DNA of 64,000 nt, from assembly GCA_964291485.2 (NCBI GenBank), contig OZ220224.1, forward strand, positions 744,001 to 808,000, read 5' to 3'. The stretch comes from Kistimonas sp964291485 (GTDB lineage: Bacteria > Pseudomonadota > Gammaproteobacteria > Pseudomonadales > Endozoicomonadaceae). The translations under genes were made by a program, and so were the position numbers. Of this stretch, positions 1 through 9,325 are shown in pieces. Below the pieces are notes generated by a model. It made no database searches. It saw only the letters and a list, made by a program, of their open reading frames with translations, and was not told the DNA's origin. The stretch's first letter is position 1. Each line of letters starts with the position of its first letter.

Positions 1-479
1 ATAAGTTTGGCCCGGACGTGGCGCGGGCCCGTGACAGTGCCTCCATTGTGATTGCGGCGCCACCGGATAGCAGTCAGCGGGTAACGTTTATGTCGGTACT
101 GGAAAATCTCGATATTGAGGCTGCAGCTCCGCCAGCACGTGTGATTTTCAATTCACGCACCGGCACCGTGGTGATAGGGCAGAATGTCAAAGTGCTACCG
201 GCGGCAGTCAGCCATGGAAGTTTGATCGTCACCATCAACGAAGGCACAAACGTTAACCAGCCGAATCCAGAGTCGCAGGGGCAGACGGTATTGACCCCTG
301 AAAGTGAAGTTACGATAGAACAGCAGCGTGGTGCGTTGTTCATGCTGCCGGAGGAAGCCTCCCTGCAGGATATTATTTCTGCCATCAACAGCGTGGGCGC
401 TTCCCCGGCGGACCTTATGTCCATATTGCAGGCCCTTAAGCAGGCCGGTGCACTCAGAGCGGAGCTGATCGTCATATGA
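1..479 (+). CDS. flgI: Flagellar P-ring protein FlgI, C-terminal part
   Basis: The open frame runs in from before the window (first full codon at base 3) and gives about 159 residues of the FlgI C-terminus. FlgI forms the periplasmic P ring around the flagellar rod in the peptidoglycan layer. The family pattern is visible in the ARARDSASIVIAAPP start, the SRTGTVVIG strand and the end with MSILQALKQAGALRAEL. The stop overlaps the flgJ start as ATGA at 476-479, so the two are translationally coupled. The upstream rod and hook genes presumably lie before the window. Confidence 0.95.
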   Translation, partial: KFGPDVARARDSASIVIAAPPDSSQRVTFMSVLENLDIEAAAPPARVIFNSRTGTVVIGQNVKVLPAAVSHGSLIVTINEGTNVNQPNPESQGQTVLTPESEVTIEQQRGALFMLPEEASLQDIISAINSVGASPADLMSILQALKQAGALRAELIVI

Positions 480-826
480 TGCCGGGGATGAACATTGATT
501 ATTCAGGGATGGTGTCTGGCGCCGATTTATTGACGCATCAGAATAAACCCAAAAGCATGGAACAGGCAGCTCGGGCGTTTGAATCGCTGTTCATCAATAT
601 GATGCTCAAAAGTGCACGGGCGGCCAATGAAACCCTCGGGGGGGATGACCTGCTGGGTGGTTCGGAGATGTCCCTGTATTACTCCATGATGGACAGCCGG
701 ATAGCGACAGAAATGAGCAATACCGGTGCGTTTGGGCTGGCGGAGGTGATGATGCGCCAGTTCGGTTATGAGCAGGGAGCAGGTGCCGATAAACCCAAAG
801 GCACACTGTTGGATCAGACCATATGA
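476..826 (+). CDS. flgJ: Short FlgJ: rod-binding protein without muramidase domain
   Basis: This 116-residue protein matches only the N-terminal rod-binding half of FlgJ (AARAFESLFINMMLKSAR and the GGSEMSLYYSMMDSR segment). It is the rod cap or scaffold that assists assembly of the flagellar rod in the periplasm. Two-domain FlgJ proteins of about 310 residues also carry a C-terminal glucosaminidase that opens the peptidoglycan. Here the stop is followed after only 26 bases by flgK, so the enzyme domain is absent and not merely frameshifted. Single-domain FlgJ is known in other flagellar systems. A separate hydrolase is then needed, and none is seen nearby. Confidence 0.92.
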   Translation: MMPGMNIDYSGMVSGADLLTHQNKPKSMEQAARAFESLFINMMLKSARAANETLGGDDLLGGSEMSLYYSMMDSRIATEMSNTGAFGLAEVMMRQFGYEQGAGADKPKGTLLDQTI

Positions 827-852
827 CCCGGGTGTGGTAAAGGAGTCTACCG

Positions 853-2814
853 ATGAGCGGTTTGTTGGAAATTGGTAAAAGCGGGATCCTGTCATCCCAG
901 CGGATAATGGAGACCAGCAGTCATAACGTCACCAATGTCAATACACCGGGTTTCAACCGTCAGGATGTGCAGCTTTATAATTCCCCCGGTGTTTTCTCGG
1001 GGAATGGCGTCAAGGCTGGCGAGGTTCGGCGTATCCAGAATGAATTCCTGACCGCACAGATTCGTGAAAACCTGACCCTTTACAACCAGAAGTCCACAGC
1101 CGCAGGTTACATGTCATCCCTGGACAGTTATCTGGGCAATGAAAGTTCAGTGTTAACCACCGGATTAGAGCAGTTTTTTACGGCGGTTAATGCCGCGACA
1201 GTCGATCCTCTTTCCTCCGTTGCGCGACAAAATATCATTAGTGAGGCTACGTCTCTGTCGCAGCAATTCCATGCGGTCTATGAACAGCTTGAAGGACAGG
1301 CCAGCCTGCTGGATAACCAGATGGAAGCCGCGGTTGAGCAGGTTAACTCCTTGATTTCCAGTATTGCGGGTTACAACGATCGTATCCGGGAAGCTCAGGT
1401 TGGCATTAGTCCACCGAATGACCTGCTGGATTTGCGCGAGCGTGCGCTGGAGGAGTTGTCCGGACTGGTTGGCATTACCGTGCTTGAGCAGAATAATGGG
1501 ATGGTGGGTGTGTATTTGAATTCCGGGCATCCGCTGGTGCTGGAGGCGCAATATAACACGTTGACGGTCATTGATGATCCGCTGGATCCCAATGTGGTCG
1601 GTCTGGGGCTCAATAACTCATTCACTACTGTGCCATTAACGGGAAACGTGAGTGGCACTATTGGTGGCCTTCAGGAATTTCAGACGGGGGTTCTCAGTAC
1701 TGCGCTGAATGAGATCGGCCGGGTTGCCATGGCATTTTCTGACCAGGTCAACAGTATTCTCTCGGCAGGTTTTGACCTTGGTGACCGGCAGGGTTGGCCT
1801 TCCAGCCAGTTGATGGCTGATATTAACTGGCAGCCTGCACCGGATCGTGTGGTGCCGTCGGATGGCAATACGGGCTCGGCAGAATTTGGCGTAAACGTCA
1901 CCAGTCAGACCAGCATTGTTCCCGGTGGCGAGTATGTAATGACCATATCGGGTGGTAACTACGACATTGTCCGCAGTATTGACAGTGTGAGTGTGGCCAG
2001 CGGGACGGTCGCGTCACTCGCAACGACGAACCCTGCGTTTGATGGTTTGGAAATGCAGTTGTTTACTGATCCGGCCAATATCCAGAATGGTGATGTATAC
2101 ACCGTGGAATTCCCGTTGAGTGGCGTACCGGCAGCTGAACGGATTCGGGTGGCAACGAGCCAGCCCGGCACTGATGCCTTTATGCTGCTGTCAGTTCAGG
2201 ATGCCCAGCAACTGACGGCAAGTGATTATGAACTGCGAATTATTGATAACGGTGGTACAACGGAATATCGCGTGACCCGTAAGTCAGATGGTCAGCAGGT
2301 CGGGTCCGGCACGGTACCGGCGACAGCGCCACCCGGAGCCCTTCTTGCTGACTTTGACGGGCTGCAGCTCACCATCAATGGCGGGACGCTGAATGCTGGT
2401 GAAATTTACCTGTTGCAACCTACCCGTCAGGGAGGGGATCAAATCGCGGTTGTGAATGACAACCCGACCCAGCTGGCGCTGGCCGGTATTGCTTCAACGC
2501 CCGGTGATAATACTGTTGCAAGAACGCTGGCGGATTTGCAGGCCAGTGATGTGATTGGCGGTGAATACAGCCTTTCTGAGGGGTATACCCAGCTGGTCGG
2601 ACGAGTTGCTGTCATGACCTTCCAGACCGAGACGGTTAAGGAAACCACCAATTCCATGCTGATGAAGGCGCAGGAAGAACGCAACAACTACAGCGGTGTG
2701 AACCTGGACGAAGAAGCCATGACCCTGATCCGGGCTGAGCAGGCTTATGCCGCCAGCGCCCAGGTCGTGGCGTCAGCACAACGGATATTCGACACCCTGA
2801 TTGGATTGCTGTAA
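853..2814 (+). CDS. flgK: Flagellar hook-associated protein 1 (FlgK)
   Basis: FlgK (HAP1) is exported through the flagellar type III apparatus and forms the first junction layer between hook and filament. The 653-residue product has the conserved N-terminal flagellar rod/hook signature (ILSSQRIMETSSHNVTNVNT, then PGFNRQ) and the matching C-terminal helix (GVNLDEEAMTLIRAEQAYAA). The middle is a long variable domain. A good ribosome-binding site (AAGGAG) sits before the ATG. It is followed 15 bases later by flgL, and FlgN, the likely chaperone of both, is encoded downstream. Confidence 0.96.
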   Translation: MSGLLEIGKSGILSSQRIMETSSHNVTNVNTPGFNRQDVQLYNSPGVFSGNGVKAGEVRRIQNEFLTAQIRENLTLYNQKSTAAGYMSSLDSYLGNESSVLTTGLEQFFTAVNAATVDPLSSVARQNIISEATSLSQQFHAVYEQLEGQASLLDNQMEAAVEQVNSLISSIAGYNDRIREAQVGISPPNDLLDLRERALEELSGLVGITVLEQNNGMVGVYLNSGHPLVLEAQYNTLTVIDDPLDPNVVGLGLNNSFTTVPLTGNVSGTIGGLQEFQTGVLSTALNEIGRVAMAFSDQVNSILSAGFDLGDRQGWPSSQLMADINWQPAPDRVVPSDGNTGSAEFGVNVTSQTSIVPGGEYVMTISGGNYDIVRSIDSVSVASGTVASLATTNPAFDGLEMQLFTDPANIQNGDVYTVEFPLSGVPAAERIRVATSQPGTDAFMLLSVQDAQQLTASDYELRIIDNGGTTEYRVTRKSDGQQVGSGTVPATAPPGALLADFDGLQLTINGGTLNAGEIYLLQPTRQGGDQIAVVNDNPTQLALAGIASTPGDNTVARTLADLQASDVIGGEYSLSEGYTQLVGRVAVMTFQTETVKETTNSMLMKAQEERNNYSGVNLDEEAMTLIRAEQAYAASAQVVASAQRIFDTLIGLL

Positions 2815-2829
2815 CAAGGAGGTATCGCC

Positions 2830-3996
2830 ATGCGTGTGAGCACGGTGCAGTTTAATAACATGATGGTCGCGTCCATGCAGCAGCAGGGGAGCGACCTGGC
2901 CAAGACTTATGATGCCATTACCTCGGGTAAGCGGCTTCAGCAGCCATCCGACGATGCGCTGGCAGCTGTACAGATTTTGCATCTGAATAAGGAAGTGGCG
3001 TTCCTTGAACAATATACAGACAACATTGATGCTCTGGAAAATGAGTTGCGCCAGGAAGAAACGCTTCTGACCAACATGGTGAATGTGCTTCAGGGAATCC
3101 GGGAAACCATCGTGCTGACAGGTAATGTGGCGGTGGGCCCTCAGGGACTTGAGTCTATCTCGGGTGTTCTGGGGGAGCAGATGGATGAACTGCTCAGTCT
3201 GGTCAATTATCGGCGTTCTGATGGGCAGTACTTTTTTTCAGGGACGACATCACAGACCTTACCCGTAGTGGAAACTGCGACACCCGGTGTATACAACTAT
3301 GAGGGTTCCGAAGGGCAGCGTCAGGTGGCGATAAGCGGCAGCACGGAAGTGGCTGCGAATGATCCAGCCTCAGACCTGTTTTTTAACAGTGGTGTGCAGG
3401 CAGTGACGGCTGTGGGAACCGCCACACTGGAAGACGCCACGGTGCTCGATCTTGATACCTTCAGTCTGTACTCCAGTATTTCCGTGGAAAATGTTGCCGG
3501 CACCTGGACCACGACAGCAACCCCCAAGGATGGAGGCCCCGCGGTCTTGTTGCCCACAACGGTGACCGGTGATGAACTGTCTATTACCGGCTTGATTTCC
3601 GCCAACATTGACGGTGCTACGGCGGTAGGTGATCGTTTCACGCTCACGGCAGTGGATACCTTTACCGCCCTGTCCGCCTTTGCCTCGGAGATTTCTGATG
3701 GCAGGACGTTTGTTCCCGGGGACTCGTTGGGAGATATGCTCAAGACGATTGATAACACCATTGCAAAGGTGGGTCAGGTACAGACCCGTATTGGTGGGCG
3801 CCTCAACACCATGTCCTCGGTAGGCAATAGCCATGAGGACGTTATCCTGATGAACAAAACCCTGCGTTCCGGTCTGGAAGACCTGGATTATGCTGAGGCC
3901 ATTTCCCGGCTCAATCTGCAGCAGACCGCCCTGACCGCAGCCCAGCAGACATTTGTCAAAATTCAGGGAATGTCCCTGTTTGATTACATGCGCTAA
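2830..3996 (+). CDS. flgL: Flagellar hook-associated protein 3 (FlgL)
   Basis: FlgL (HAP3) is the second hook-filament junction protein and is flagellin-like at both ends. The 388-residue product starts MRVSTVQFNNMMVASMQQQG and has the ITSGKRLQQPSDDALAA motif shared with flagellins. It ends in a flagellin-type C-terminal coiled helix (LDYAEAISRLNLQQTALTAAQ). A strong AAGGAGG Shine-Dalgarno precedes the ATG. It closes the flgI-J-K-L run. A weak GC-rich hairpin lies just after the stop, around 4009-4022, without a clear T tract. Confidence 0.96.
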   Translation: MRVSTVQFNNMMVASMQQQGSDLAKTYDAITSGKRLQQPSDDALAAVQILHLNKEVAFLEQYTDNIDALENELRQEETLLTNMVNVLQGIRETIVLTGNVAVGPQGLESISGVLGEQMDELLSLVNYRRSDGQYFFSGTTSQTLPVVETATPGVYNYEGSEGQRQVAISGSTEVAANDPASDLFFNSGVQAVTAVGTATLEDATVLDLDTFSLYSSISVENVAGTWTTTATPKDGGPAVLLPTTVTGDELSITGLISANIDGATAVGDRFTLTAVDTFTALSAFASEISDGRTFVPGDSLGDMLKTIDNTIAKVGQVQTRIGGRLNTMSSVGNSHEDVILMNKTLRSGLEDLDYAEAISRLNLQQTALTAAQQTFVKIQGMSLFDYMR

Positions 3997-4065
3997 ACGG
4001 CCCTGAGAGCCCCTCCGGGCTGTCAGAAAAGCAACATAATTTTGCCTGTTTTGGCCTTCGCAGAT

Positions 4066-4092
4066 TCAAGATTTACAGAAAATTACCGATTG
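4066..4092 (+). promoter_or_regulatory. Candidate sigma-28 (FliA) promoter for flgMN
   Basis: TCAAGATT at 4066-4073 and ACCGATTG at 4085-4092 are separated by exactly 11 bases. They resemble the flagellar sigma-28 consensus TAAAGTTT-N11-GCCGATAA, with 6 of 8 and 5 of 8 positions matching. The expected start of transcription lies about 25-30 bases before the flgM ATG. Late-class transcription of flgM by sigma-28 is typical of flagellar systems. This is a match by eye, not tested. Confidence 0.45.
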
Positions 4093-4126
4093 TTTGATTC
4101 AGGACGATCGGAAAAAAGAGTCTGCA

Positions 4127-4426
4127 ATGTCCAGGATAAGTGGAGTGAACAAGTCGAGTTCTGGCACTCGGCTATCGGGGATGACGGCTACCCGTCAGGT
4201 GCCAGCCCCGTCGGCCATTACCGGTACGGATCGGCTTGAATTGAGTGACCAGGCACGGTTGCTGGGCATTCTGGAAGATGATGTGGAGCAGTTGCCGGTG
4301 ATTGATATGGCCAAGGTAGAGTCACTGCGGGAAGCCATTCAGTCTGGAAAAATGCCCGTCGACAGGGAGTTGCTGGCTAAAAAAATCCAGCAATTTGAGA
4401 GTTTTCTTCAGGATATCGACTCATGA
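4127..4426 (+). CDS. flgM: Anti-sigma-28 factor FlgM
   Basis: FlgM binds FliA (sigma-28) in the cytoplasm until hook completion, when it is exported and late flagellar genes are released. From this ATG the product is about 99 residues, the usual size. It has a disordered Ser/Thr-rich N-terminus, then TDRLELSDQARLL and a helical C-terminal sigma-binding region (VESLREAIQSGKMPVDRELLAKKI). An in-frame TTG at 4094 would add 11 residues, but the ATG has the purine-rich GAAAAAAGAG before it and lies after the candidate promoter. The stop overlaps flgN as ATGA. Confidence 0.88.
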   Translation: MSRISGVNKSSSGTRLSGMTATRQVPAPSAITGTDRLELSDQARLLGILEDDVEQLPVIDMAKVESLREAIQSGKMPVDRELLAKKIQQFESFLQDIDS

Positions 4427-4908
4427 CAGCTACAGCCCCCGACGCGACGCTCTCAGCCCTGCGTCAAACCAACCGGCTTCTGAGCCAAATGGAGCAATTG
4501 CTGGAGCAGCAATACCAGTATCTGCTGTCCCGGGACATGGTTTCCCTGGAACAGGAGAGCAGTCGGCTGTCGGGATTGATTGAAGAGCTGGAGGTCGATA
4601 CCTCACGCAGAAACCAGCATCTGGCATCCCAGGGACTGACTGCCGATATGGCGGGTATGAACCAGTTGATTACCGGATTGTCAGCGGATGTTCAGGATGA
4701 CGCACGTGAGCTTTGGACAACCATCCGAAAGCAGATGGTGCGCTGTCGTGAGATGAACCTGATGAATGGTCGCTTGCAGGGACGATTGCGTTCAGCCACG
4801 GCCAAGCTGGTGGAGTTGTTCTGGGGAAATTCAGTGGCTCTGCCTGGCTACAACCAGGGGGGGCAACTGGAGCGAGCCAGTCGCCCGAGGAACATCGATC
4901 GAGCCTGA
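4423..4908 (+). CDS. flgN: Flagellar export chaperone FlgN
   Basis: FlgN is a cytoplasmic helical chaperone that keeps FlgK and FlgL export-competent. The 161-residue product is largely helical (LRQTNRLLSQMEQLLEQQYQ; LSRDMVSLEQESSRLSGLIE), with the pattern of the FlgN family rather than strong sequence motifs. The assignment rests also on position, since it overlaps flgM by four bases and follows flgK-flgL. It is the last gene of this plus-strand flagellar run. Confidence 0.85.
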   Translation: MTATAPDATLSALRQTNRLLSQMEQLLEQQYQYLLSRDMVSLEQESSRLSGLIEELEVDTSRRNQHLASQGLTADMAGMNQLITGLSADVQDDARELWTTIRKQMVRCREMNLMNGRLQGRLRSATAKLVELFWGNSVALPGYNQGGQLERASRPRNIDRA

Positions 4909-5373
4909 ACAAACAATTTCACAGAGTGAAGTTAAACGGACATGAGTTGTGAGCATAGATGTGTTTATGCATCAACGTTTACCCCGAACTGTGAACGGAT
5001 CAAAGCTACATTAAAGAAAGCTCTAACGCCCCATCCTTTCGTGCGTAACAGACATTCCAAATGATCTTGTATCTATGATTATCAAACGAAAACACTATTG
5101 AATCTGGTAAAGAAAAACTGTGTCATCCATGATGATAAGAACATATGGCTGAACCCATTGAAACAGGTAGTTTAAATGTGATTTCTGCCGTGTTAGGCGG
5201 ATATTTATATCATCGAAACAGTGGCCAGTTGCCCATCAGAAATGATGTTTTTAGTAAAAGGTTCGCAACCTGAGACGAACACTCATCAGCCCGTTAAAAC
5301 CCTCTCGATTGGCTCAACGTCAACAGTTTTCAAGCCTGGAAAATGACTTGCATACGTATCGTTAACGCTGATC
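4909..5373. other. Intergenic stretch without a recognised gene
   Basis: This 465-base AT-rich stretch lies between the ends of two convergent genes, flgN and the autotransporter. I see no convincing reading frame, no strong terminator hairpin and no repeat. Confidence 0.6.
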
Positions 5374-7242
5374 TTAAAACGGCCAGGTGAATTTTATCGC
5401 CGCTGTGTGATTTAGGAAATCCTGACGGTACTGCAGATCATACTCCAAAGAAATCTCAATCCCATTCTCACTGGAATAAACATAAGCTAACCCGGCATCG
5501 AAGATCCATGGGCGCTGATCAAGTCCTTCGGTATCGAATGAGGCCGCCGGTGCGCCTGTATAGGCTGCGGTTACAACAACATTCCGGCTATACAGATCAT
5601 ATCCCACGCCTGCATTGCCTCGCAGTGTGCCCAGGTTATCCAGCGGAAATGAGAGCTGTCCATTCAGTCCCACGACCAGAGAATCATGGGTATTGGCTTC
5701 AACGTCCAGATTCAGTATGCCAGCCCCGGTTTCTGTATAACCATCATCTCTGATATAGGTGTAGCCGAAGTAAGCAGAAGCAACGAGATCGAGGTGTCCA
5801 ACCGGCTGGTAGTGGCGGGCTATTTTTGCACCTAGCTGCACAGTCTTACTCTCGTAGTGGGATCGCGCTACGGTATTGGTAAATGCAATATTTCGACGGC
5901 CATCATTTCTGTTTTGACCGTAACCGAGCCTGAAGCTGGCTTCTGTTCTGTTATCGATGGTGTAGCTACCGTATCCGTTTAGCTGATAAACATCAGTGCT
6001 GAGGCTGTGGGGGGCATCTGTAGAACCTGAATCTACAGTGGCTGTCGCATAACCAAAGGAAAGACCAATCTGCGTGATGTCGTTGATCGTGCTATCAATA
6101 CCGAAAACCATTCCCTTGGTTTCGGCATCGTAACCCGTTACCCCGTTACGATCATCCTGATCAGCCCAGGACGTGAAAGGCTTCATCCAGATGTGGCGAT
6201 CGCCCAGAAACCCGTCACCCGAGGACATGCCCGTATTGCCGGCAATACGAGCTTCTACAATGTTATTAATAGCAAATAGTGAACTGTCAGCCACGATAAC
6301 GGAGCCGCCAGTAATGAGTGGCAGGGTTTCGGATGCAGCATCTGAAATGTCACGATCATTGCTTAATCCGGCACCAGTGAACAGCGCCAATAGCTCCGGG
6401 GTAGCATCAAGTATTGCTGCAGCCCTGTAAGCGGGAAAGTTCACTAAAATTTTTGAAGAGTTCAGAACACTGATGGCAGGAGCCTGCTCCCCTGAGGACT
6501 GTGCCGCTGCTTGTCCTGCCTGAGCCTGAGCTAAAAGATAGGCAATAATGTTTTCAGTCAGTAACGGACGCCCATAGCTTCCATCAGTGTCCAGAAAGTT
6601 AACGTCGAGTACGCTGACTAAGGATCCATTGGGTGCATTGGTCAGGGTGCCCACATCAAACGCTATGGCAGAACATGCATTGGCATTTTTGGATGTCAGA
6701 CATTTACCACTGCCTATTGTGGAATAAAGTCCAGCACCACCATAACTAACCGTTGTTATAGTGTTAGGAGTTTGCAGATCACTGTTGACTATTTGGGAGG
6801 AAAAATCGTTACCGCTGATAGACGTTGTTCCACCACCAGCGCTATCTATAAACGTTATCAAACTGTTATGTCTGTCAATATTTCCAGTGTTGCTAGAATG
6901 GTAATGTTCTCCCAGTAGAAATATGGCTCCCCCACCCTGTAGGTAAGACAGATAAGCGTTGGAGTCAGACGATGGAATGGAGTCCTTAAAGGATATATCC
7001 CATACTTGTGAAAATGAGCTGAGATCAGGCAGCGGATCACCTGCATTTACATAGGTAACGGTATTTCCTGCAGCCTGTTGAAGTGCGCCGAGATCAAGAT
7101 CATTATCACCGAAACTATTGTTATAGATAAGAACATTATTCGCTAAACTTGGTTGGGCTAAAGATAATCCTATGAATAAGGCTATAGGCTTTAGTTGAAT
7201 TAACACTGTTTGGTTTTTATTAATACCCATACCCATACCCAT
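5374..7242 (-). CDS. Autotransporter with GATase-like passenger and C-terminal beta-barrel
   Basis: The product is about 620 residues: a signal peptide (hydrophobic PIALFIGLSLA, then QPSLA-NN), a passenger of about 320 residues, and a C-terminal barrel of about 275 residues. The barrel ends in the outer-membrane signature of alternating residues closing in Phe (AAIKFTWPF). Barrel strands start near IWMKPFTSWADQDDRNGV, which is typical of the autotransporter beta-domain family. The passenger start (NVLIYNNSFGD, then YLSYLQGGGAIFLLGEH) looks like a Rossmann or glutamine-amidotransferase-like (ThuA/DUF4350-type) fold; this is inference, and no catalytic triad was identified. The gene sits on the minus strand between the two flagellar operons. 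The exact start is ambiguous because of a hexamer repeat. Confidence 0.8.
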   Translation of the reverse strand: MGMGMGINKNQTVLIQLKPIALFIGLSLAQPSLANNVLIYNNSFGDNDLDLGALQQAAGNTVTYVNAGDPLPDLSSFSQVWDISFKDSIPSSDSNAYLSYLQGGGAIFLLGEHYHSSNTGNIDRHNSLITFIDSAGGGTTSISGNDFSSQIVNSDLQTPNTITTVSYGGAGLYSTIGSGKCLTSKNANACSAIAFDVGTLTNAPNGSLVSVLDVNFLDTDGSYGRPLLTENIIAYLLAQAQAGQAAAQSSGEQAPAISVLNSSKILVNFPAYRAAAILDATPELLALFTGAGLSNDRDISDAASETLPLITGGSVIVADSSLFAINNIVEARIAGNTGMSSGDGFLGDRHIWMKPFTSWADQDDRNGVTGYDAETKGMVFGIDSTINDITQIGLSFGYATATVDSGSTDAPHSLSTDVYQLNGYGSYTIDNRTEASFRLGYGQNRNDGRRNIAFTNTVARSHYESKTVQLGAKIARHYQPVGHLDLVASAYFGYTYIRDDGYTETGAGILNLDVEANTHDSLVVGLNGQLSFPLDNLGTLRGNAGVGYDLYSRNVVVTAAYTGAPAASFDTEGLDQRPWIFDAGLAYVYSSENGIEISLEYDLQYRQDFLNHTAAIKFTWPF

Positions 7243-7248
7243 ACCCAA
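7225..7248 (-). repeat. Tandem hexamer at the autotransporter start
   Basis: Read on the minus strand, the unit ATGGGT occurs three times, preceded by one TTGGGT. It creates four in-frame candidate starts (7248 TTG; 7242, 7236 and 7230 ATG). Unit gain or loss would keep the frame but shift the start relative to the ribosome-binding region. Confidence 0.9.
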
Positions 7249-7508
7249 TACTTTCAGCAGCTCTGTCAGTTTCCACTGCAGGCATGGATGTTTATTGGTT
7301 TCGTTCAGAATTGATTTTCGGCAGGGTAATGAGTAACTGTAGGCCGCATGTATTTTGCACAGATATTAAAACATATGTGTGTTTAATATCTGATGGAGTG
7401 ACAAAATCCTAAGTCTGAGTATTCATGGCTTTTGCAGTATAAATCTCATTGTTAAGGGTACATCAGCGCTTGCCATTGGGGATGGCACCTGATCTACATG
7501 ACTACAAA

Positions 7509-7949
7509 TCAGGCATCTTGACGGTGATCAATGTATTGCCGGATAGCATGATCATCCAGCATTTTCTGTTCACTCTTGATGAGCTTCATGCGACTTTTCT
7601 GCTGCATCTTTTCCAGTAACTTTTCTATCGCCTTGAGCTTGCGGTGCTCACCTGCGGCCTGCAGGCTGAGATCATTGTATTCCTGTTGACCACGGTTGAC
7701 CCGCTGGTGTTGTAAGTCTGTCACCTGCTGGAGAAGGTTTCGAAAGCGGATCAGGTTGATCACGGACATGGGCGTCACTTGGGTATCGGTGTCTGTCCGG
7801 TAGTCACTGATGGCCTGCTGCAGATAGGTCAGTTGGTCACGCTGCTGATTGAGACTCTGCTCCGACTGGAGAGCTTTTTTCATCGCTTCCCGGTAGCGCT
7901 GCTGTTGAATTTCCAGGCATTTCTCCAGAAGCTGGACCGATGTGCTCAT
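7509..7949 (-). CDS. fliJ: Flagellar export protein FliJ
   Basis: FliJ is a coiled-coil protein that sits in the FliI ATPase ring like the gamma subunit of F1 and couples it to the export gate. The 146-residue product is almost wholly helical and rich in Gln, Arg and Glu, with heptad-like spacing (LEKCLEIQQQRYREAMKKAL; KAIEKLLEKMQQKSRMKLIK). Its ATG overlaps the fliI stop as ATGA. Assignment depends on size, coiled-coil nature and position after fliI. Confidence 0.88.
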   Translation of the reverse strand: MSTSVQLLEKCLEIQQQRYREAMKKALQSEQSLNQQRDQLTYLQQAISDYRTDTDTQVTPMSVINLIRFRNLLQQVTDLQHQRVNRGQQEYNDLSLQAAGEHRKLKAIEKLLEKMQQKSRMKLIKSEQKMLDDHAIRQYIDHRQDA

Positions 7950-9325
7950 GCGACCTCCGTATCGTTACTAGGGGATGGCGCGGGTGCAGTGCCGCCCTGC
8001 CACAGTGAGTAGAGTTGCTGGATACAGCTGGCATGATCAATCCGTTCATACATGCCCTGCTTGAGATAGCCCTGCATCAGCGGGTAAAGCTGAATGGCGC
8101 GATCCAGCTCCGGATCAGCTCCACGTTGATAGGCGCCGATCGCCATCATGTCCCGGAACTGGTGATAGCGAGAGTAATAGTGGCGGAATACCTGGGCTGC
8201 CTTCTGCTGCGTTTCATCGGTGATCTGTGGCATGGCCCGGCTGATGGAGGATTCGATATCAATCGCGGGGTAGTGACCACTGTCAGCCAGTTCACGACTG
8301 AGAACGATATGCCCATCTAGGATGGATCTTGCTGAGTCCGCCACCGGATCCTGCAGGTCATCCCCTTCGGACAGCACCGTGTAAAAGGCGGTGATGGAAC
8401 CGCTGCCTTCTATCCCGTTTCCGGCCCGCTCCACCAACTTGGGAATCTGGCTGAACACGGAGGGGGTATATCCCCTTGTGGCTGGCGGTTCCCCGACCGA
8501 TAAGGCAATTTCCCGCTGGGCCTGGGCATAGCGGGTCAGGGAGTCCATCAGCAACAGAACATCCTGCCCCTTGTCGCGATAGTATTCTGCCATCCGGTGG
8601 CAGAGTAAGGCGGCGCGCAGTCGCATGACCGGGGACTCATCAGCGGGAGCGGCAATGACCACGGTCCGGGCCAGTCCCTCAGGCCCCAGGGTATGTTCGA
8701 TGAATTCCTTAACCTCACGCCCTCGCTCACCGATCATGCCGACAACGGTAATATCCGCTGTAGTATTACGGGTCATCATGCTCAGAAGCACGCTCTTGCC
8801 GACGCCACTCCCTGCCATCAGCCCAAGTCGTTGCCCTTTGCCTACGCTCAGCAGGCCGTTGATGGCTCTGACGCCGACATCCAGCGGGTCTGTGATGGGT
8901 TTGCGATGTAGTGGATTTATCGGTGGGCTGCTCAGAGGAATGGTGTCGTCGGCTCGAATAGTGCCCTGACTATCCAATGGTTCGGCCAGCCCATTGATAA
9001 CGCGACCGAGGAAACGGTTGCCGACAGGAATCGCCATATCGTGACCGAGGGGAAGCACCCGATCACCGGGCTGCAGCCCACTGGCATTGCCCAGTGACAT
9101 CAGGAAATGGACAGAATCGTTAAATCCGACGACTTCAGCTTCCAGACAACGCTTTTCCCGGCGGGATTCGATCCGGCAACGGTCACCCACCGCCAGCTGG
9201 CAGCCGGAAGCTTCCAGCACCAGACCGGTCATTTTTGTCAGTCGGCCGTAGATACGGGCGACCGGCAGGGACGAGATCCGGTCTGCCAGTGTCAGGCCGA
9301 GCCCTTCATCTCCGGATGTGGTCAT
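7946..9325 (-). CDS. fliI: Flagellum-specific ATP synthase FliI
   Basis: FliI is the cytoplasmic hexameric ATPase of the flagellar type III export apparatus. The 459-residue product is full length. It shows the Walker A loop GLMAGSGVGKSVLL, GERGREVKEFI after it, the Walker B strand DVLLLMDSLTRYAQAQREIA, and the conserved GEPPATRGYTPSVF and GSGSITAFYTVL segments of the F1-like family. It overlaps fliH and fliJ by four bases on either side, so the export ATPase, its regulator and its stalk are made together. Confidence 0.97.
   Translation of the reverse strand: MTTSGDEGLGLTLADRISSLPVARIYGRLTKMTGLVLEASGCQLAVGDRCRIESRREKRCLEAEVVGFNDSVHFLMSLGNASGLQPGDRVLPLGHDMAIPVGNRFLGRVINGLAEPLDSQGTIRADDTIPLSSPPINPLHRKPITDPLDVGVRAINGLLSVGKGQRLGLMAGSGVGKSVLLSMMTRNTTADITVVGMIGERGREVKEFIEHTLGPEGLARTVVIAAPADESPVMRLRAALLCHRMAEYYRDKGQDVLLLMDSLTRYAQAQREIALSVGEPPATRGYTPSVFSQIPKLVERAGNGIEGSGSITAFYTVLSEGDDLQDPVADSARSILDGHIVLSRELADSGHYPAIDIESSISRAMPQITDETQQKAAQVFRHYYSRYHQFRDMMAIGAYQRGADPELDRAIQLYPLMQGYLKQGMYERIDHASCIQQLYSLWQGGTAPAPSPSNDTEVA

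Noticed and set aside
476..852. FlgJ broken by frameshift
   Set aside because: Only 26 bases separate its stop from flgK, so no remnant of a muramidase domain exists.
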